NCBI RefSeq assembly: GCF_028807635.1
Contig: NZ_JARBAX010000001.1
Location: 1,811,001-1,875,000, forward strand
Direction of reading: 5' to 3'
Source: Streptomyces spiramyceticus
GTDB lineage: Bacteria; Actinomycetota; Actinomycetes; Streptomycetales; Streptomycetaceae
Length of the DNA: 64,000 bases
Below the pieces are notes generated by a model. That model saw only the letters and a list, made by a program, of their open reading frames with translations, was not told where the DNA came from and did not search any database. The position numbers and the translations under genes were made by a program. Positions 8,781 to 17,100 of this stretch are shown here, in pieces. Each line of letters begins with the position of its first letter. Position 1 is the first letter of the stretch.

Positions 8781-10031
8781 TCAGGAACGGGCCGGCGTAC
8801 CCCTTACCGCGCTCTTCGCCATTCGGCGCAACTTGCGGACCACTCGCCGGGCGAACGACAGCTTGGCTCTCGCGCCGTTGCGAGCTGCGATACGGACCCC
8901 GCCCACCAACTCCGACACCGTCACCGCGAACATCTCGTCGGGTACGCCCGCCGCCTTGTCGCCGAAGTGCGGATACGCGAGGTACGGCTTGCCCGCGGAA
9001 CCCCTGCGGACGACCTCGGGCACCGTCTTGCTCCGCATGAACTCCAGGTGGTCGGCCAGCAGATCCGCCCGGCCCTCGGCGACGTAATGCATCCGCAGTC
9101 GCTCGGGGACCTTCAGCCGGCGCGCGACGCCGGGCGACCAGTACTTGTCCATGAGCGGCTTGGCCAGCTCCATCTTGTCCTGCCGTGCAGCGGTCTTCAG
9201 CTTCAGCCAGCGTGGGTCGAACTGCGGCAGCAGGGTGATCACGAAGGGCCGGATCATCAGCTCGTCGCGCTGCTCCCCCGGCGGGAACAACTTCGCGATC
9301 AGATCCATCAGGGCCGTCGCCGAGTCGAACCGCATCGCGTAACTGCCGCTCTGTGTGATGTGCTTGCCGTCGTCGCGGCGCACGATGTAGAGGCAGGTGT
9401 AGTCGGCGACGATCGAGACCCCGGCGCTGCGAACATACGCTTCGAGGGTGAAGCGCGCGTCCTCGCCGGTGTACAGCTGCTGGTCGAAGCGCATGTTGTG
9501 CCGCTCCAACAGCTCGCGCCGGAAGAGCTTCTCCGCACTGAGCGTGAATTTGATGTTGGACGAGAAGACGTCCGTACGCTCCAGAGTGCGGCCGAACATG
9601 GACTGGGGCGCACCCCGCCCAATGCCTTCGATTTTGCCCAGCACCACGTCTGTGCCATTGCGGTCGGCCATCGCGACCATCCGCTCCAGGGCCTCCTCAC
9701 CGAGGTAGTCGTCGGCGTCGAGGAAGAAGACATAGCGACCGCGCGCCATGCTCAGCCCGACGTTGCGCGGCTTGCTGGGTCCCCCGGAATTCTCCTGGTG
9801 GACCACCCTCGTGGCGACCTTGGACTTGGCGGCGAATTCGTCGAGATAGTCTCCGGTCCCGTCGGTCGAGCCGTCGTTGACGGCCACGATCTCTATGCGG
9901 TCCGCGCCCAGCGTCTGGGCTTCGACCGACTCCAGGCAGGGGATCAGGTACGGCATTGCTTCGTATGCCCCGACCACCACGGTGACGTCGGGGATTTCAC
10001 TGGCAGCCAGGCCTGTCACATTCTCGTTCAT
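8781..10031 (-). CDS. Family-2 glycosyltransferase (cell-wall glycopolymer)
   Basis: This 416-residue GT-A fold transferase is probably cytosolic and peripheral to the membrane. The N-terminal domain has TVVVGAYEAMPYLIPCLESV, then AVNDGSTDGTGDYLDEF (nucleotide binding) and the DXD-type motif FFLDADDYL near residue 110. A conserved GEDARFTLEAY follows. The basic C-terminus (FARRVVRKLRRMAKSAVR) may bind the membrane. The ATG at 10031 (MNENV) is preferred; MSMNEN six bases upstream is an alternative, and neither has a strong ribosome-binding site. It is third in a same-strand set with a TagF-like polymerase and a TarI/TarJ-like enzyme, so it probably decorates or extends a wall polymer. The sugar donor cannot be read from sequence. 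Confidence 0.88.
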   Translation of the reverse strand: MNENVTGLAASEIPDVTVVVGAYEAMPYLIPCLESVEAQTLGADRIEIVAVNDGSTDGTGDYLDEFAAKSKVATRVVHQENSGGPSKPRNVGLSMARGRYVFFLDADDYLGEEALERMVAMADRNGTDVVLGKIEGIGRGAPQSMFGRTLERTDVFSSNIKFTLSAEKLFRRELLERHNMRFDQQLYTGEDARFTLEAYVRSAGVSIVADYTCLYIVRRDDGKHITQSGSYAMRFDSATALMDLIAKLFPPGEQRDELMIRPFVITLLPQFDPRWLKLKTAARQDKMELAKPLMDKYWSPGVARRLKVPERLRMHYVAEGRADLLADHLEFMRSKTVPEVVRRGSAGKPYLAYPHFGDKAAGVPDEMFAVTVSELVGGVRIAARNGARAKLSFARRVVRKLRRMAKSAVRGTPARS

Positions 10032-10115
10032 CGACATCCAAGACAGTCGGCACATGGGTGCGGGTTGTTCACCAACCGTACTTTTCCACGTGACGCTCGC
10101 CACAGCGCACCGCAG

Positions 10116-10159
10116 ACCGGCCCGGCAAAACGTCTTAAATGACGTTCTACCGGGCCGGT
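10116..10159 (-). terminator. Hairpin downstream of the TagF-like gene
   Basis: The arms ACCGGCCCGG (10116-10125) and CCGGGCCGGT (10150-10159) pair perfectly, with a second inner pairing AACGTC/GACGTT. It lies in the 165-base gap between the TagF-like gene and the glycosyltransferase and would end or attenuate the former. Confidence 0.75.
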
Positions 10160-10196
10160 TCTTTACGCTGTGTGGCTGTCAGTCAGTGCCGGAGGG

Positions 10197-12380
10197 TCAG
10201 CCCGCCACGGTGGAATCGACGTCGGCCGACTGGCTGCCCGTCAGGTCGCTGCCGTTCGGGTCGCTGCCGTTCGGGTCGCCGGTCACCTCCGGCGCCGAGT
10301 CGCTCGGCTCCGCCGCCGCGGCGGCCACCTCGACGCCCATGCGCTGCGCCACACCCTGGTTACGGGCCTCGGACTTGGCCGCCAGCGCCCGTACGGCGTC
10401 GTTGAACTGGACGATGGACGCGGGCTCGTCGGGACCGAGGAGGTACGCCTTCAGCTCACGCCGTGCGTCCGCCAGCGGGTCGGCGCTCTCGCCGCCCGTG
10501 ATGGCGGCGAGCAGCTCGTCGAGCTGGGCCGCACTGTTCGAGAGGATCACGGCGGCCCGTACAGCGGTGTTCTGCTGCCTGAACTCCTCGACGCCCAGCT
10601 CCGCGGAGTCGGTGACCGCGTACGGCTTGCCGCTCGCGATGAAGTCCGACACGACGCTGGAGATGTCCGAAACCATGCCGTCCGACTCGTTGAAGCAGTC
10701 GTACAGACGCGGCTCGGCACCGGTGATGACCCGGTGCTCCCACCAGCCGAAGGAACGCCAGTACGCCGCGTTCCACTCGTCCTTGAGCTGTGCCAGCTCC
10801 GCCTCGCGGGCCGGGTCGGCCAGCGCGTCGCGGGAGGTCTCGGCCTCGTCCTTGCCGGTCGGCTTCGCCTTGCCCATGCCCTTGGCACCGAGCTCGCCCA
10901 GGCGTACCTCGATACGGGCCAGTTCGGCCTTCGCCGCGCTCTGCTCCGCCTGGAGCTCCGCCGCGTCCTTCGCCCAGCGGGCGTCGGTGGCGCGCTCGGC
11001 GGCCGCCGCCTCCACCATGGCGGTGATGCGGGCGTGTACGGCCTTGGCCTGGGGGCTGCGGGTGCCGGTGAAGGGGTGCGGCTTATACAGCACCCTGACG
11101 GGCTCCTGGGCCTCCAGGAGGCGCCTGACGATGTTCTCGCCGGCCAGCAGGATCGACGTGTTGCCCGGGTTGTCGTCCCAGCCCTCCCAAGTGGGGGCGT
11201 ACAGGACGGTCGGGACCGGGTTCTTCGGCGTACCGCTCCAGGTCTGGATGGGGGCGAGCTGGGGGCGGCCCACCTCCACGATGTCCTCGTCGCGTACGCC
11301 GACGTCGGCGAGGGCGTAGCGGTCACGGCCTGCCCGGCCCGCGCTCCACACCTCGTCGTACACCTTGCTGAACGGGTTGATGCTCGCGACCTTGTCGCTG
11401 TCGCCGTGGCCGATGAAGACGTGCTTCATGGTGGGGACGCGCAGCAGGTGGATGTTCTTGCCGACGTTGGCGGCGTAGAGAGCGACGCGGACCGTGGAGA
11501 GGTCCATGTTCATCAGGTGCGTGGCGCTCGGGACGCAGAGCACCGGCACGGAGGTCGGGCCGAGCTGACCCACGATGTGGCGCTCGCGCAGGACGATCAG
11601 CGGCCTGCCCTCGACCTGCTTCATAGTGTCGAGCCACATGTTGACCTGGTACGCCGAGTCCCGGGAGCCGGAGAAGTACAGGACCGTGGTCGGCCGGTAC
11701 TCCCGCAGCCACTCGTCGACGCACTGGAGGACGGTGTCCGTGGCCGGGACGCGGCGGTTGCGCCGCAGGTACGGCAGCAGCGCGGCGACGTAGGCGATCG
11801 CCAGGGCGACGGTGAGGCCGAGGCCGACGTAACCGAAGAGATCCTTGCCGCTCTGGACCGCGATCAGGACGCCCGCGAAGCCGAAGATGTCGAGGTGCAG
11901 CATCTTCTCGGCGGATCGGTTCAGCAGCCGCCGCGACGGGGCCGACGGGATGCGCAGCGTGCCGAGGTCGATGTTGCGGGTGACCACCGGCATCTTGCGG
12001 CGCAGCCGGACCAGGGTCACGAGCGCGCCGTGCGGGGCCTGGAGGCCGTAGAACAGCAGGAGGGAGGCGATCGTCACGTAGAAGATCGTCTGCTCGGCGA
12101 GCTGCATGCGGGCCAGCAACAGGATCAGCAGCAGCTGGCGCACCAGGAAGCGGATCGACAGACCCGCGCGCACCTTGCCGAGGCGATTGATCAGGTAGCT
12201 ACCACGCTGGTGCAGATGCTGGTCCGCGACATACGTCGCGGCGACGGCGGCCGCGAAGATCCAGAGGTTCGGGATCAGGGCGGCAAGCATGATGCACGGA
12301 TACCCGAGCCCGATCACTGCGGCGGCGGCCAGCTCGGATCCGCTGCCCACACGGGCCAGACGGATGGCGGTCGAAATCAC
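10197..12380 (-). CDS. CDP-glycerol/ribitol glycerophosphotransferase-like polymerase (TagF/TarF family)
   Basis: This 727-residue protein of the teichoic-acid polymerase family transfers polyol phosphate from a CDP-activated donor onto a membrane-bound acceptor. The first ~190 residues hold about five hydrophobic helices (IGLGYPCIMLAALIPNLWIF, LLILLLARMQLAEQTIFYV), unusual for soluble TagF proteins. The catalytic half starts around residue 225 and contains IGHGDSDKVASINPF, VLYAPTWEGWDD, VLYKPHPFTGTRS and the signature DISSVVSDFIASGKPYAV. A charged, Ala-rich coiled-coil-like insert follows the HPFTG motif. The C-terminus is acidic with a GSDPNGSD repeat. The GTG at 12380 follows GGAGCAGG. It lies downstream of the TarI/TarJ-like gene, which would make its donor, and upstream of the glycosyltransferase. 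Confidence 0.85.
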   Translation of the reverse strand: MISTAIRLARVGSGSELAAAAVIGLGYPCIMLAALIPNLWIFAAAVAATYVADQHLHQRGSYLINRLGKVRAGLSIRFLVRQLLLILLLARMQLAEQTIFYVTIASLLLFYGLQAPHGALVTLVRLRRKMPVVTRNIDLGTLRIPSAPSRRLLNRSAEKMLHLDIFGFAGVLIAVQSGKDLFGYVGLGLTVALAIAYVAALLPYLRRNRRVPATDTVLQCVDEWLREYRPTTVLYFSGSRDSAYQVNMWLDTMKQVEGRPLIVLRERHIVGQLGPTSVPVLCVPSATHLMNMDLSTVRVALYAANVGKNIHLLRVPTMKHVFIGHGDSDKVASINPFSKVYDEVWSAGRAGRDRYALADVGVRDEDIVEVGRPQLAPIQTWSGTPKNPVPTVLYAPTWEGWDDNPGNTSILLAGENIVRRLLEAQEPVRVLYKPHPFTGTRSPQAKAVHARITAMVEAAAAERATDARWAKDAAELQAEQSAAKAELARIEVRLGELGAKGMGKAKPTGKDEAETSRDALADPAREAELAQLKDEWNAAYWRSFGWWEHRVITGAEPRLYDCFNESDGMVSDISSVVSDFIASGKPYAVTDSAELGVEEFRQQNTAVRAAVILSNSAAQLDELLAAITGGESADPLADARRELKAYLLGPDEPASIVQFNDAVRALAAKSEARNQGVAQRMGVEVAAAAAEPSDSAPEVTGDPNGSDPNGSDLTGSQSADVDSTVAG

Positions 12381-12456
12381 GAAGAACCTGCTCCAGAGGG
12401 TGCCGGTTATTTACGGTGTTAATTACGGTGCAAATGTGAAGCCGAGCTCCACGAAC

Positions 12457-12498
12457 TCGGGCCTCTGCAGGTCGCTGCTGGCGACTACAGAGGCCCGA
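12457..12498 (-). terminator. Hairpin between the TarI/TarJ-like and TagF-like genes
   Basis: The arms TCGGGCCTCTG (12457-12467) and CAGAGGCCCGA (12488-12498) are perfectly complementary, with additional pairing GTCGC/GCGAC inside. It lies in the 143-base gap after the TarI/TarJ-like stop. No T-run follows, which is normal for this GC content. Confidence 0.75.
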
Positions 12499-12523
12499 AT
12501 CAGTCAAGGATTGTCAAGGAGTA

Positions 12524-14023
12524 TTACACATCTGCCTGACGGTCCAGGACGGCGGCCAGCGCCTGCTCGAAGCCGGAAGCCTCGGAGGCACCGCGGGTCG
12601 GGTCGACCTGCCGTACGTCGATGACGTGACCCGTCAACTCGGAGAGCAGTACGTCCAGCGACGTACGGGCCACGGCCTCGGAGGACAGCAGCGAGCCCGC
12701 GGGCTCGTCGCCGAACGCCTTGGTGCGCATGGGGGTCGCCGTGCGCTCCGGGTTGACGCAGTTGACGCGTACGCCGTCGGCCGCCCACTCGTCCGCGAGG
12801 GCCTGGGTGAGGTTCACCATGGCGGCCTTCGTGGAGGAGTAGAGGCTGTACTCGGCGCGGCCGCGGGTGTAGCTGCTGGACGTGTAGAGCAGCAGCTGGC
12901 CCTTGGTCTCGGCGAGGTACTTGTGCGAGGCGCGGGCGATCTGGACGGGGGCCAGGTAGTTGACGTTCAGCGCTTCCTGGATGGTCGTGTTGTCCGTCTC
13001 GGCGAGCTTGCCGATGCGGAGCACGCCCGCCGTGTTGATCACGTAGTCGATACGGCCTGTCTCCGAGTACGCCTTCGACAGGGCGTCGTCGACGTGCTCG
13101 GGGTTCTCGACGTGCGTACCGGTGGTGGAGCGGCCCAGGGCGTACACCTTGGCGCCGTACTGCTCGGCGAGGGTCGCGATGTCCGCGCCGATGCCGTACG
13201 AGCCGCCGAAGACGACCAGCGTCTTGCCGGCGAGGAGCTCGCGGTACGCGGCCTCGTCGGCCTGCTGCGGGGCGGCGGTGGAGGCGAGCTGGAACAGCTT
13301 GTCGGCGATGAAGACGTCGACGGGCTGCGTCACCTTCATGTTGTACTCGTCGCCCGCGACAACGTAGATCGGCACGTCCGGCAGGTACTTCAGTACGACC
13401 GAGCAGTCGTCGGTGGCCTGGAAGTTCGGGTCACCGGCCGCGACCTCGTACGCCTTGCGGATGGTCGACAGCTTGAAGGCCTGCGGGGTCTGGCCGCGGC
13501 GCAGCCGGGACCGGTCCGGGACCTCGGTGATGAACTCGCCGTCGCCGCCGTGCGTACGCGTCACGATGATCGTGTCCGCGGACGGGATGGCGACGTCGAC
13601 CGCGTCGTAGCGCTCCAGCGCGTCGACGCAGTCCTGGATCACACGCTGTGACAGGAGCGGCCGCACGGCGTCGTGGAAGAGGACGTTGCGGTCCTCGCCG
13701 TCGAGGAGCCCCTCGCCGAGCGCGGAGATGGCGCGCTCGGTGGTCTCGTTGCGCGTCGTACCGCCCTCGATGATCTTCGTGACCTTGGTGAGGCAGGCCT
13801 TGGCGACGATCTTCTCGACGTCGGGAACGTAACCCGGCGCCATCAACACGATGATGTCGTCGATGCCTTCCGCCTGCTCGAAGATCGACAGCGTGTGCTC
13901 GATGACCGCCTTGCCTGCGATCTTCAGCAACTGCTTCGGGATCGACAGACCCACACGCTGACCGGTACCACCGGCGAGCACGACTGCTGTGGTTCGGGGC
14001 TTCGCTATGGGCTGCACAGACAC
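12524..14023 (-). CDS. Bifunctional cytidylyltransferase / SDR oxidoreductase (TarI-TarJ-like, CDP-ribitol type)
   Basis: This is a two-domain, 499-residue cytosolic enzyme. Residues 1-235 form an IspD/TarI-type cytidylyltransferase: AVVLAGGTGQRVGLSIPKQL near the start, HDAVRPLLS, and VPDRSRLRRGQTPQAFKL. Residues ~255-499 form a short-chain dehydrogenase with the cofactor loop VVFGGSYGIGADIA, a TSSS Ser and the YSSTK catalytic Tyr/Lys. Fusions of this kind make CDP-ribitol from ribulose 5-phosphate, the reductase giving ribitol 5-phosphate and the other domain activating it. That substrate is inferred here, as IspD-type activity on methylerythritol phosphate shares the fold. The GTG at 14023 follows AAGGTAGG. 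A TagF-like polymerase lies next downstream. Confidence 0.85.
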   Translation of the reverse strand: MSVQPIAKPRTTAVVLAGGTGQRVGLSIPKQLLKIAGKAVIEHTLSIFEQAEGIDDIIVLMAPGYVPDVEKIVAKACLTKVTKIIEGGTTRNETTERAISALGEGLLDGEDRNVLFHDAVRPLLSQRVIQDCVDALERYDAVDVAIPSADTIIVTRTHGGDGEFITEVPDRSRLRRGQTPQAFKLSTIRKAYEVAAGDPNFQATDDCSVVLKYLPDVPIYVVAGDEYNMKVTQPVDVFIADKLFQLASTAAPQQADEAAYRELLAGKTLVVFGGSYGIGADIATLAEQYGAKVYALGRSTTGTHVENPEHVDDALSKAYSETGRIDYVINTAGVLRIGKLAETDNTTIQEALNVNYLAPVQIARASHKYLAETKGQLLLYTSSSYTRGRAEYSLYSSTKAAMVNLTQALADEWAADGVRVNCVNPERTATPMRTKAFGDEPAGSLLSSEAVARTSLDVLLSELTGHVIDVRQVDPTRGASEASGFEQALAAVLDRQADV

Positions 14024-14210
14024 AGACGACCTACCTTGCGAGGGCTGGGAGACAGGCTGATGGTCGCACTCTCCGTGACCGTCTCGCAAGGTGGACGTCG
14101 TTCTGCCGACATCTGTGCGAAACCGCAGGTGCGCGTGGGGTACATGCGGGGGCTGGTGGCCGATGCGCGCTGCACGGTGACAGATGCCACAGGGGTTGCC
14201 CGAGCACGGC

Positions 14211-14240
14211 GGCCCCGGACGCCCGAAGGCGTCCGGGGCC
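14211..14240 (-). terminator. Perfect 13-bp hairpin between obg and the TarI/TarJ-like gene
   Basis: GGCCCCGGACGCC (14211-14223), loop CGAA, GGCGTCCGGGGCC (14228-14240). It probably separates obg transcription from the glycopolymer set. It lies downstream of the duplicated obg tail rather than directly after the obg stop. Confidence 0.85.
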
Positions 14241-14253
14241 GGGAGCTTCCCCC

Positions 14254-14309
14254 AGAAGGGGTCGAACTCGTCGTACTCGCGCTGTGCGTCGTCGCGCGCC
14301 ACCTCGCGG
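14254..14309 (-). repeat. Second copy of the obg 3' end (56 bp, 157 bases from the original)
   Basis: Positions 14254-14309 repeat 14411-14466, the last codons of obg ([11 protein letters not shown] region), with only two base differences over 56 positions. In this copy the reading frame runs on without the obg stop into FWGKLPAPDAF. No other obg sequence is present here. The 385-base gap between obg and the TarI/TarJ-like gene (14024-14408) otherwise contains the hairpin at 14211-14240 and the dispersed repeat at 14341-14390, and no gene. Confidence 0.9.
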
Positions 14310-14340
14310 ACCGAGCCCCGCGGCCGCCCTCGCACTGCTC

Positions 14341-14390
14341 GGCCCCACGGGGCCTCACAAGCTTCGAGCGGCTGCGCCGGACTCCGTCCG
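14341..14390. repeat. Dispersed intergenic repeat, copy 1 (other copy 51736-51785)
   Basis: The reverse complement of 14341-14390 matches 51736-51785, beginning with the near-palindromic CGGACGGAGTCCGGCGCAGC and continuing through CGAAGC and GAGGCCC with a few differences. It sits between the two copies of the obg tail. This looks like a member of the short dispersed intergenic repeats common in Streptomyces. Confidence 0.7.
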
Positions 14391-14408
14391 CCGGCCCCTC
14401 CGCACCGC

Positions 14409-15842
14409 CTAGAAGGGATCGAACTCGTCGTACTCGCGCTGTGCGTCGTCGCGCGCCGCCTCGCGGTCCCGGCGGCGCGTCGCCGCCGGGCGCGGGGCTT
14501 CGAGGCGATGGTCCTCGCCTCGACGGCCGAGCATCTCCGCGCCCGCCATCATCGTCGGCTCCCAATCGAAGACGACCGCGTTCTCCTCTTCACCGATCGC
14601 GACCGCGTCACCCGCACGCGCACCGGCCTTCATCAGCCTGTCCTCGACTCCGAGGCGGCTGAGGCGGTCCGCGAGGTAACCCACGGCCTCGTCGTTGCTG
14701 AAGTCGGTCTGGCGCACCCAGCGCTCCGGCTTCTCGCCGCGCACGCGGAAGACGCCGTCCTCCTCCGTGACCGTGAAGCCCGCGTCGTCGACGGCCTTCG
14801 GGCGGATGACGATGCGGGTCGCCTCCTCCTTCGGCTTCGCCGCGCGCGCCTTGGCGACGACCTCGGCGAGCGCGAAGGACAGCTCCTTGAGGCCCGTACG
14901 CGCGACCGCGGACACCTCGAAGACGCGGTAGCCGCGTGCCTCCAGGTCCGGGCGGATCATGTCCGCGAGGTCCTGACCGTCCGGGATGTCGATCTTGTTG
15001 AGGACCACCACGCGCGGCCGGTCGCCCAGGCCGCCGTACTGCGCCAGCTCCTCCTCGATGACGTCGAGGTCGGTCAGCGGGTCGCGGTCGGACTCCAGCG
15101 TCGCCGTGTCCAGTACGTGCACGAGCACCGAGCAGCGCTCCACGTGCCGCAGGAACTCCAGGCCCAGGCCACGGCCCTGGCTCGCGCCCGGGATCAAGCC
15201 CGGGACGTCGGCGATCGTGTAGACGGTCGAGCCGGCCGTGACGACACCGAGGTTCGGTACGAGCGTGGTGAACGGGTAGTCCGCGATCTTCGGCTTGGCC
15301 GCGCTCAGCACCGAGATCAGCGAGGATTTGCCGGCGCTCGGGTAGCCGACCAGCGCCACGTCGGCGACGGTCTTGAGCTCCAGGACGATGTCGCCGCCCT
15401 TGCCCGGCTCACCGAGCAGCGCGAAGCCGGGCGCCTTGCGGCGGGCCGAGGCCAGCGCCGCGTTGCCGAGGCCGCCGCGGCCGCCCTCACCGGCGACGTA
15501 GGTGGTGCCGTGGCCGACCATGTCGGCCAGGACGTTGCCGTCCTTGTCGAGGACGACGGTGCCGTCGGGGACCGGCAGGACCAGGTCCTGGCCGTCCTTG
15601 CCGGAGCGGTTGTCGCCCGCGCCGGGCTGGCCGTTGGTGGCCTTGCGGTGGGGGCTGTGGTGATAGTCGAGCAGTGTGGTCACGGACTGGTCGACGACGA
15701 GCGTGACGTCGCCGCCACGCCCGCCGTTGCCGCCGTCCGGGCCGCCCAGCGGCTTGAACTTCTCACGGTGTACGGAGGCGCAGCCGTGGCCTCCGTTACC
15801 CGCGGCGACATGCAGTTCGACGCGGTCCACGAAGGTGGTCAT
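14409..15842 (-). CDS. obgE: GTPase Obg (ObgE/CgtA)
   Basis: This is a large ribosomal subunit assembly and stress GTPase; in Streptomyces Obg also affects the onset of aerial growth. The 477-residue protein has the glycine-rich Obg fold ([20 protein letters not shown], residues 13-32, and onward to ~158). The G domain shows GYPSAGKSS at 166-174 (G1), DVPG at 212-215 (G3) and NKID at 282-285 (G4). An OCT-type C-terminal domain follows ([20 protein letters not shown]), and the charged tail ends EYDEFDPF. The order rplU-rpmA-obg on one strand is a widely conserved ribosome-assembly operon. A hairpin separates rpmA from obg, so obg may be expressed below the ribosomal protein genes. Confidence 0.97.
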   Translation of the reverse strand: MTTFVDRVELHVAAGNGGHGCASVHREKFKPLGGPDGGNGGRGGDVTLVVDQSVTTLLDYHHSPHRKATNGQPGAGDNRSGKDGQDLVLPVPDGTVVLDKDGNVLADMVGHGTTYVAGEGGRGGLGNAALASARRKAPGFALLGEPGKGGDIVLELKTVADVALVGYPSAGKSSLISVLSAAKPKIADYPFTTLVPNLGVVTAGSTVYTIADVPGLIPGASQGRGLGLEFLRHVERCSVLVHVLDTATLESDRDPLTDLDVIEEELAQYGGLGDRPRVVVLNKIDIPDGQDLADMIRPDLEARGYRVFEVSAVARTGLKELSFALAEVVAKARAAKPKEEATRIVIRPKAVDDAGFTVTEEDGVFRVRGEKPERWVRQTDFSNDEAVGYLADRLSRLGVEDRLMKAGARAGDAVAIGEEENAVVFDWEPTMMAGAEMLGRRGEDHRLEAPRPAATRRRDREAARDDAQREYDEFDPF

Positions 15843-15892
15843 GGGTGGGTCCTCCAGTACATACGGAAATGTCTACATACGTAACACGCCAA

Positions 15893-15935
15893 GGGCGGCC
15901 GCGCTTCCCCGTCTACCGGGAAAGCGCGTCCGCCC
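15893..15935 (-). terminator. Hairpin between rpmA and obg (terminator or attenuator)
   Basis: GGGCGGCCGCGCTTCCCC (15893-15910) and GGGAAAGCGCGTCCGCCC (15918-15935) pair over 18 positions with two mismatches, around a 7-base loop. It starts 40 bases past the rpmA stop and probably trims transcription into obg. Confidence 0.8.
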
Positions 15936-15974
15936 TCGGAAAGTGCTGTGCGTACCGCTCGACGAAAGCCGGAA

Positions 15975-16232
15975 TTACTCGGCGATCGGAACGATGTTCA
16001 CAACCTTGCGGCCACGGTGCGTGCCGAACTCGACCGCACCGGCGGCGAGAGCGAACAGCGTGTCGTCGCCACCACGGCCGACGCCCGTACCCGGGTGGAA
16101 GTGGGTGCCGCGCTGGCGGACCAGGATCTCACCGGCGTTGACGGCCTGACCGCCGAAGCGCTTCACGCCGAGCCGCTGGGCATTGGAATCGCGACCGTTC
16201 CGAGTGGACGATGCGCCCTTCTTGTGTGCCAT
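15975..16232 (-). CDS. rpmA: 50S ribosomal protein L27
   Basis: L27 is a large-subunit protein at the peptidyl-transferase centre. The 85-residue protein begins [20 protein letters not shown] and contains [19 protein letters not shown] and the [13 protein letters not shown] segment, a complete L27. There is no Firmicutes-type cleavable N-terminal extension: Met is followed directly by AHKKG. It lies 12 bases downstream of rplU, so the two are translated from one message, with obg following. Confidence 0.99.
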   Translation of the reverse strand: MAHKKGASSTRNGRDSNAQRLGVKRFGGQAVNAGEILVRQRGTHFHPGTGVGRGGDDTLFALAAGAVEFGTHRGRKVVNIVPIAE

Positions 16233-16244
16233 GTCTCAGTCCCT

Positions 16245-16565
16245 TTACTTCGCAGCCGTGGGGATACCGGTGACCTTGATCGCCGTGTACTGCTGGCGGT
16301 GACCCTGGCGACGGCGGTAGCCGGTCTTGTTCTTGTACCGAAGGATGTCGATCTTGGCACCCTTGTGGTGGTCCACGACCTCGGCGGTGACCTTGATGCC
16401 GGCCAGGACCCACGGGTCGCTGGTGACGGAGTCGCCGTCGACCACGAGCAGGGTCGAGAGCTCGACCGTGTCGCCAACATTGGCCGTGGGAATCTTGTCA
16501 ACCTCAACGATGTCGTCGACAGCAACCTTGTGCTGGCGACCACCGCTGCGCACGATGGCGTACAC
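16245..16565 (-). CDS. rplU: 50S ribosomal protein L21
   Basis: L21 is a 23S rRNA-binding protein of the large subunit. The 106-residue protein starts with GTG at 16565 ([20 protein letters not shown]) and ends with the L21 signature [19 protein letters not shown] followed by [11 protein letters not shown]. An open extension to 16616 ([14 protein letters not shown]) precedes the conserved N-terminus and is rejected as coding. It is the first gene of the rplU-rpmA-obg set; a promoter candidate lies about 170-195 bases upstream of the start. Confidence 0.98.
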   Translation of the reverse strand: MYAIVRSGGRQHKVAVDDIVEVDKIPTANVGDTVELSTLLVVDGDSVTSDPWVLAGIKVTAEVVDHHKGAKIDILRYKNKTGYRRRQGHRQQYTAIKVTGIPTAAK

Positions 16566-16730
16566 GCGGATCTCTCTTTCGCTCGGAACGGGACCCCTGA
16601 TGCCAGCCGCTCGCACGGGCCGGGGCCCGCGACGAATCCGAATGGACGAGCGGCCTCTAACAGCACACCTGAGGAGTGCTGGAAGGGAGATGCTCAGGAG
16701 ATGGCGTGCACAAAAACACGCCGACGGTCA

Positions 16731-16760
16731 AGAGTACGGGCCCCCGGCAGGGAGGGTCAA
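16731..16760 (-). promoter_or_regulatory. Candidate promoter of the rplU-rpmA-obg operon
   Basis: On the minus strand TTGACC (complement of 16755-16760) is followed after 18 bases by TACTCT (complement of 16731-16736), close to the vegetative sigma consensus. It would give a ~150-base leader before rplU. The 535-base gap 16566-17100 holds this promoter, the gene fragment at 16776-16970 and the rne terminator. Confidence 0.55.
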
Positions 16761-16775
16761 ACCGGGTCCGCCGGG

Positions 16776-16970
16776 TCACTCCCCCACCAGGTCCCCCGCA
16801 GCCATCTCCAGCATCCGGTCCACCACACGGGCTGCGGCGCGGCCGTCCGAGGGCTCGCAGAAGTCCTTCACGAACCGCTCGTACTTCTCCTTGTACTCCG
16901 CCGACACCGAGTCGATGTTCCTGATCGCCTCCACCAGGTCCTCGGACGTCTTGCTGGGCGGGGACGGCAC
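16776..16970 (-). pseudogene. C-terminal fragment of a CDP-glycerol glycerophosphotransferase-like gene
   Basis: About 60 codons ending at a TGA (16776-16778) read SEDLVEAIRNIDSVSAEYKE, then KYERFVKDFCEPSDGRAAAR and VVDRMLEMAAGDL. The pattern F-x(3)-FC-x(3)-DG-x-A-x(2)-RVVDR is the C-terminal end of teichoic-acid polymerases of the TagF family. No start with a ribosome-binding site, no catalytic domain and no signature upstream are present; the rne terminator lies directly upstream. The intact TagF-like gene at 10197-12380 ends differently, so this is debris from another family member. A short expressed ORF from a GTG near 17000 cannot be fully excluded. Confidence 0.6.
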
Positions 16971-17025
16971 CGACAGCTCTTGGGCGGACACATGGGCAGC
17001 TGACACGCGGACAGCAGGCGCATGA

Positions 17026-17077
17026 ACAGCCGTGTGGGCTGCCCCGGAAGTGAATCCGGGACAGCCCACACGGCTGT
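17026..17077 (-). terminator. Long hairpin terminator of rne
   Basis: CAGCCGTGTGGGCTG (17027-17041) pairs perfectly with CAGCCCACACGGCTG (17062-17076), extended inward by CCCGGA/TCCGGG. It begins 24 bases after the rne stop and separates rne from the rplU promoter region. Confidence 0.9.
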
Positions 17078-17100
17078 GTTGCGCTGGACGCGACCGAAGG

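Noticed and set aside
15893..15935. An autoregulatory ribosomal-protein leader between rpmA and obg
   Set aside because: The structure is a simple stem-loop without resemblance to a 23S rRNA mimic, so a terminator/attenuator is the simpler reading.
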